Source: Spirochaetota bacterium
Lineage (GTDB): Bacteria; Spirochaetota; Spirochaetia; Treponematales; Treponemataceae
NCBI GenBank assembly: GCA_023443865.1
Contig: JAEZST010000022.1
Span: forward strand, 682,001-746,000
DNA: 64,000 nt
Direction of reading: 5' to 3'
Shown one piece after another: positions 60,935-64,000 of this stretch. Made by a program: the position numbers and the translations under genes. The notes beneath the pieces were generated by a model. That model did not search any database. It saw only the letters and a list, made by a program, of their open reading frames with translations, and had not been told where the DNA came from. Positions within the stretch are counted from its first letter, which is position 1, and the number at the start of each line of letters is the position of its first letter.

Positions 60935-62446
60935 ATGAAACTCGATACCACCCTCAATAACCTCGCAGACGCCTTTCCTCGGGACTTTTCGGAGGACGAA
61001 AAGGCCGCGGCGAAAACCCTCTTCCTGAAAAAACTGTCCCTGCTCGCCCACTCCTTTTACGGCGGCAAGATGCAGACCCTGCCCAAGTGCGGCCTTTCGG
61101 GCTTCAATTGGTTCAACGTGTGGTATACGCCGGGTGTGTCCGCCGTTTCCACGGGGATTCGCGACGATAACGACCTATCCTTCACCCTTTCCAATCGGGG
61201 AAACCTGGTCGCGGTGGTGAGCAACTCCACGCGGGTGTTGGGCGACGGCGACTGTACGCCTCCCGGGGGTCTCGGGGTCATGGAAGGCAAGGCGATGCTC
61301 ATGAAGTATCTCGGGGGGGTGGATTCAATCGCCCTCTGCGTGGATTCCCGGGTGCGGGAAGACGAGGCCGCCTCGAGGGGCGTACCCGCGGGCAAAAACG
61401 ACCCCAAGAAAATTATCGAGTTCGTGCGGATGCTGGAGCCCTCGGTGGGGGCGGTGAACCTTGAGGATATCAGCCAGCCCGACTGCTTCGAGGTGCTGGA
61501 TACCCTTCGGGAAACCTGCGATATTCCCGTGTGGCACGACGACGCCCAGGGAACCGCCTGCATCACCTTGGCCGGGCTCCTGAACGCGTTAAAGCTGGCG
61601 GGCAAAAGGCTCTCCGACGCGAAGATCGTGCTCCTCGGCGCGGGAGCCTCCAATACCACCATCGCCCGGCTCATTCTCGCCGACGGCGGCGACCCGGCCA
61701 AAATGATCGTCTGCGATTCCCGGGGCGCCCTGCACGCGGGCCGCGCTGACGTGGAAAAGGATACGCGCTATTACCGGAAGTGGGAACTCTGCCTTTCGAC
61801 CAATCCCGGCCGGATCGAGACCGTGGAAGAGGCCATGAAGGGAGCCGACGTCCTGATCGCCCTTTCCACCCCCGGCCCCGATACGGTAAAAAAGGAATGG
61901 ATCGCCTCCATGGCGGCAAAGTCCATCGTATTTACCTGCGCCAATCCGGTACCGGAGATTTGGCCCCACGACGCGAAGGCCGCGGGAGCCTTTATCGTGG
62001 GCACCGGCCGGGGCGACTTCCCGAACCAGGTGAACAATTCCGTGTGCTTCCCCGGCATTCTCAAAGGCGCCCTGCTCGTGCGGGCGAAAAAAATCACCGA
62101 CGGCATGGCCATAGCCTGTTCGCACTCGATCGCCGACTATTCCGAGAAAAAGGGTATCGACGTGGACCATATCGTGGTCAATATGGAAGATTCCGGCGTG
62201 TTCGCGGTAGAGGCCGCGGACGTCGCCATGAAGGCGATCGAGGAAGGCGTCGCCCGGCTCGAGCTTGACTGGGCCACCGTGCACGACCTCGCCGCGGCGG
62301 ATATAGACCAGGCCAGGCGGGCCACGAAGCTCCTGATGGACAGGGGCTTTATCGCGGACCCGCCCGAATCCATGCTTGAAGAGGCGATGGAGTACGCCGT
62401 CGCCGCCATAACCGAGAAACGGGCCGCCGGGAGCCGCCCCTCCTAA
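60935..62446 (+). CDS. NAD(P)-dependent malic enzyme
   Basis: 503 aa. NVWYTPGVSAVS carries the catalytic Tyr. GGLGVMEGKAMLMKYLGGVDSIALCVD and NLEDISQPDCFEVLDTLRE give the acid/metal residues. VWHDDAQGTACITLAGLLNAL is the classic segment. The Rossmann domain has VLLGAGASNTTIARLIL, then FTCANPVPEIWPHDA. Decarboxylates malate to pyruvate. Smaller bacterial type, not fused to phosphotransacetylase. No strong SD before ATG 60935. Confidence 0.92.
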   Translation: MKLDTTLNNLADAFPRDFSEDEKAAAKTLFLKKLSLLAHSFYGGKMQTLPKCGLSGFNWFNVWYTPGVSAVSTGIRDDNDLSFTLSNRGNLVAVVSNSTRVLGDGDCTPPGGLGVMEGKAMLMKYLGGVDSIALCVDSRVREDEAASRGVPAGKNDPKKIIEFVRMLEPSVGAVNLEDISQPDCFEVLDTLRETCDIPVWHDDAQGTACITLAGLLNALKLAGKRLSDAKIVLLGAGASNTTIARLILADGGDPAKMIVCDSRGALHAGRADVEKDTRYYRKWELCLSTNPGRIETVEEAMKGADVLIALSTPGPDTVKKEWIASMAAKSIVFTCANPVPEIWPHDAKAAGAFIVGTGRGDFPNQVNNSVCFPGILKGALLVRAKKITDGMAIACSHSIADYSEKKGIDVDHIVVNMEDSGVFAVEAADVAMKAIEEGVARLELDWATVHDLAAADIDQARRATKLLMDRGFIADPPESMLEEAMEYAVAAITEKRAAGSRPS

Positions 62447-62448
62447 TC

Positions 62449-63318
62449 ATGCTCCGCGACACTAGATCATCCGCGATTCTCTCCCTGGCGCTGTGCGCGC
62501 TTTTGTGGAGCTCCGCCGGTTTTCTCATCAAGCTCGTGGATTGGGAGCCCTTCGCCATCGCGGGGGCCCGCAGTTTCGTCGCCTTCCTCACCATGCTCGC
62601 CTTCGTGAGGAAGCCCCGGTTTTCCTTTTCCGCCAACCAGGTTTTCGCCGCGGTTTTCTACGCGCTCACGATGATTCTCTTCGTGACGGCCAATAAGATG
62701 ACCACGGCGGCGAACGCCATATTGCTGCAATACACGGAGCCCATCTACATTATCCTCCTTTCCCCGCTGTTGCTGCGCGGCGAGAAGACCGACTGGGTCG
62801 ACTGGCTCGCCGTGGTCGGGGTGTTCGGGGGGATGATCCTCTTTTTCTCGGGCGACCTGAACCTCAGCGCGAACGTCGGAAATATCCTCGCCCTGGCCTC
62901 CGGCGTGTGTTTCGCCCTTTTCGCCATGTTTATGCGCAGGGAGCGGGAAGGCCGTACCGCCGAGGCCTTTATGCTCGCCCACGCGATAACCTTCGTTTTC
63001 TCGCTCCCCTTTATGGTTCGCGCGGGGCTCCCGGGCCCGGTTTCCGCCGGGGGCCTCGCGCTCCTCGGCGTTTTCCAGATCGGGCTGCCCTCCGTTTTAT
63101 ACGCGCGGGGCATTCGCGGGGTTACCGCCATAAGCGCCGCCTTGATTACCATGATCGAGCCGGTCATGAACCCGGTGTGGGTCTTCCTTTTTATCGGGGA
63201 AACGCCCGCGCTGACCGCCGTGGCGGGGGGAACCCTCATCGTGGCGACCGTTACCGCGCGTACGGTTCTCAAAGCGCGGAAAATGCGCTATCATGAGCGA
63301 AATTTATCGGAGGACTAA
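62449..63318 (+). CDS. EamA/DMT-family transporter
   Basis: 289 aa. Ten hydrophobic segments in two EamA repeats: SLALCALLWSSAGFLIKLV...AGARSFVAFLTMLAFV and ILALASGVCFALFAMFMRR...VTAISAALITMIEPVMNPVWVFLFIGE. The final P-x-x-x-x-x-x-x-F-x-G-E and basic tail are typical. Exporter or importer of small metabolites at the inner membrane. ATG is 1 nt past the malic enzyme stop and its stop touches the ndk start, so the three form an operon. Confidence 0.92.
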   Translation: MLRDTRSSAILSLALCALLWSSAGFLIKLVDWEPFAIAGARSFVAFLTMLAFVRKPRFSFSANQVFAAVFYALTMILFVTANKMTTAANAILLQYTEPIYIILLSPLLLRGEKTDWVDWLAVVGVFGGMILFFSGDLNLSANVGNILALASGVCFALFAMFMRREREGRTAEAFMLAHAITFVFSLPFMVRAGLPGPVSAGGLALLGVFQIGLPSVLYARGIRGVTAISAALITMIEPVMNPVWVFLFIGETPALTAVAGGTLIVATVTARTVLKARKMRYHERNLSED

Positions 63319-63768
63319 ATGGCAATTCAAAGAACCTTTGCCATGCTGAAGCCGGGCGTGCTTCAGCGGAGAATCGTCGGCGACGTGCTTTCCCGCCTGG
63401 AGCGGAAGGGCCTGAATATCATCGGGCTTAAGGTAATGACCATTCCGCCCCTTTTAGCGGCCACCCATTACGCGGAGCATAAGGGAAAATCCTTTTACGA
63501 CCCGCTGATCGAGTACATTATTTCCGGGCCCGTGGTGGCCATGTGCATCGAGGGGGACGAGGCGATCCAGCTGGTCAGGCGCATTTGCGGCCCGACCGCC
63601 GTGTGCGAATCGCTTCCCGGCACCATTCGCGGCGACTACTGCATGCACACCAATCACAATATCATACACGCGTCCGATTCGCCCGAAAGCGCGGAACGGG
63701 AACTTAAACTGTTTTTCCGTCCGAAGGAACTGGTTTCCTGGGAAGACGGCAACGGCGGCTGGTACTAA
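63319..63768 (+). CDS. ndk: Nucleoside diphosphate kinase
   Basis: 149 aa. RTFAMLKPGVLQRRIVGDVLSRLE, then GTIRGDYCMHTNHNIIHASDSPESAERELKLFF with the phosphoryl-carrying His (N-I-I-H-A-S-D). Full length. Transfers the gamma phosphate between nucleotides. Directly follows the DMT gene; GGAGG before the ATG. Confidence 0.96.
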   Translation: MAIQRTFAMLKPGVLQRRIVGDVLSRLERKGLNIIGLKVMTIPPLLAATHYAEHKGKSFYDPLIEYIISGPVVAMCIEGDEAIQLVRRICGPTAVCESLPGTIRGDYCMHTNHNIIHASDSPESAERELKLFFRPKELVSWEDGNGGWY

Positions 63769-63780
63769 GGAGGAATTATT

Positions 63781-64000
63781 ATGGGTCAATCCATAGGGGT
63801 TATAGGAGCGGGAGCCTGGGGCACCGCCATGGCGATTTCCCTCGCGAAAGGCGGCCATTCGGTCGAGATTTGGGCCATGGAGCAGGACGTGGTGGACGGG
63901 ATCAACAAGGAGCGCGAAAACAAGCGGTTCCTTCCCGAATTCAAGACCCCCGAGGGCCTTTCCGCATCCACGGACATTAAGGCCGTCGCCTCCGGGAAGA
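63781..64000 (+). CDS. gpsA: Glycerol-3-phosphate dehydrogenase (NAD(P)+), partial
   Basis: Only the first ~73 residues are inside the window. MGQSIGVIGAGAWGTAMAISLAKGGHSVEIWAME is the Rossmann G-x-G-x-x-G/A segment of GpsA. KERENKRFLPEFKTPEGLSAS matches the family N-x-x-R/K-F/Y-L-P region. Supplies glycerol 3-phosphate for phospholipids. AAGGAGG precedes the ATG, 12 nt after ndk. Truncated by the right edge. Confidence 0.92.
   Translation, partial: MGQSIGVIGAGAWGTAMAISLAKGGHSVEIWAMEQDVVDGINKERENKRFLPEFKTPEGLSASTDIKAVASGK

Noticed and set aside
1..64000. CRISPR arrays, restriction-modification, toxin-antitoxin, prophage or IS elements
   Set aside because: No regularly spaced repeats, transposase, integrase, methylase or toxin-antitoxin motifs were recognised on either strand.

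Overview
The window reads as chromosome of a free-living or gut-type spirochaete (inference). Exported proteins carry signal peptides ending in A-G-G-K/S-K-D, a cleavage region common in Treponema/Spirochaeta. There is a TonB-dependent outer-membrane receptor, so the cell is diderm. Several beta-barrel-free lipoproteins, two methyl-accepting chemotaxis proteins, class III adenylate cyclase/cNMP-binding proteins and c-di-GMP proteins also fit. Base composition is GC-rich, with strong SD sequences (AAGGAG) in front of many genes. No rRNA, tRNA, CRISPR array, transposase, integrase or phage gene was seen.

Layout. (1) 1-11.2 kb, minus strand: an EAL/degenerate-GGDEF protein cut by the left edge, a truncated remnant of a GHKL histidine kinase, then eleven tightly packed co-directional accessory genes: nucleoside hydrolase, flavoprotein, EreA/ChaN-like lipoprotein, DinB-like protein, small exported protein, M30-type metallopeptidase lipoprotein, alpha/beta hydrolase, FGE-like lipoprotein, ANT(6)-like nucleotidyltransferase, APH-like kinase and isochorismatase. 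A divergent WYL (YafY-type) regulator with a palindromic operator candidate caps the array. (2) 12.3-22 kb: leucine-rich lipoprotein, diguanylate cyclase, beta-lactamase-fold lipoprotein, solute-binding protein, GH94 cellodextrin phosphorylase, an APH-fold kinase and a CoA-binding protein. (3) 22-26 kb: hydrolase, GH16 endoglucanase/laminarinase with a CBM13 lectin domain, and a divergent OhrR/glutathione-peroxidase pair with two near-identical palindromes over both promoters. (4) 26-37.8 kb: polytopic chemotaxis receptor, divergent EPSP synthase, acetyltransferase, acyl-ACP thioesterase, an unrecognised 62-aa gene with exceptionally clear expression signals, ArsR-type regulator, AIM24 protein, CsgG-like/beta-helix protein, lipase and a NUDIX-GNAT-alpha/beta-hydrolase triple fusion. 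(5) 37.9-46.9 kb: PEB1-type Asp/Glu ABC importer operon, DnaQ-like exonuclease, GH31 alpha-glucosidase divergent from a LacI regulator, GNAT protein and cNMP-binding protein. (6) 46.9-49.9 kb: a cobalamin riboswitch leading into an unrecognised lipoprotein and a BtuB-type receptor. (7) 50-64 kb, mostly housekeeping: J-domain protein, TtcA, adenylate cyclase, pncB, sbcC and sbcD, chemotaxis receptor, malic enzyme, DMT exporter, ndk and the start of gpsA.

How it works together. The carbohydrate genes (secreted GH16, intracellular cellodextrin phosphorylase, GH31 with its LacI regulator) point to growth on plant or algal glucans. The OhrR-Gpx pair handles organic peroxides. B12 uptake is riboswitch-controlled. 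cAMP and c-di-GMP signalling parts are scattered through the window. The most unusual items are the triple-domain fusion, the B12-controlled lipoprotein, the orphan small gene at 30.7 kb, the EPSP synthase with altered active-site positions, and the junction where the accessory array abuts a beheaded histidine kinase. All functions are inferred from sequence reading alone; no database search was run.
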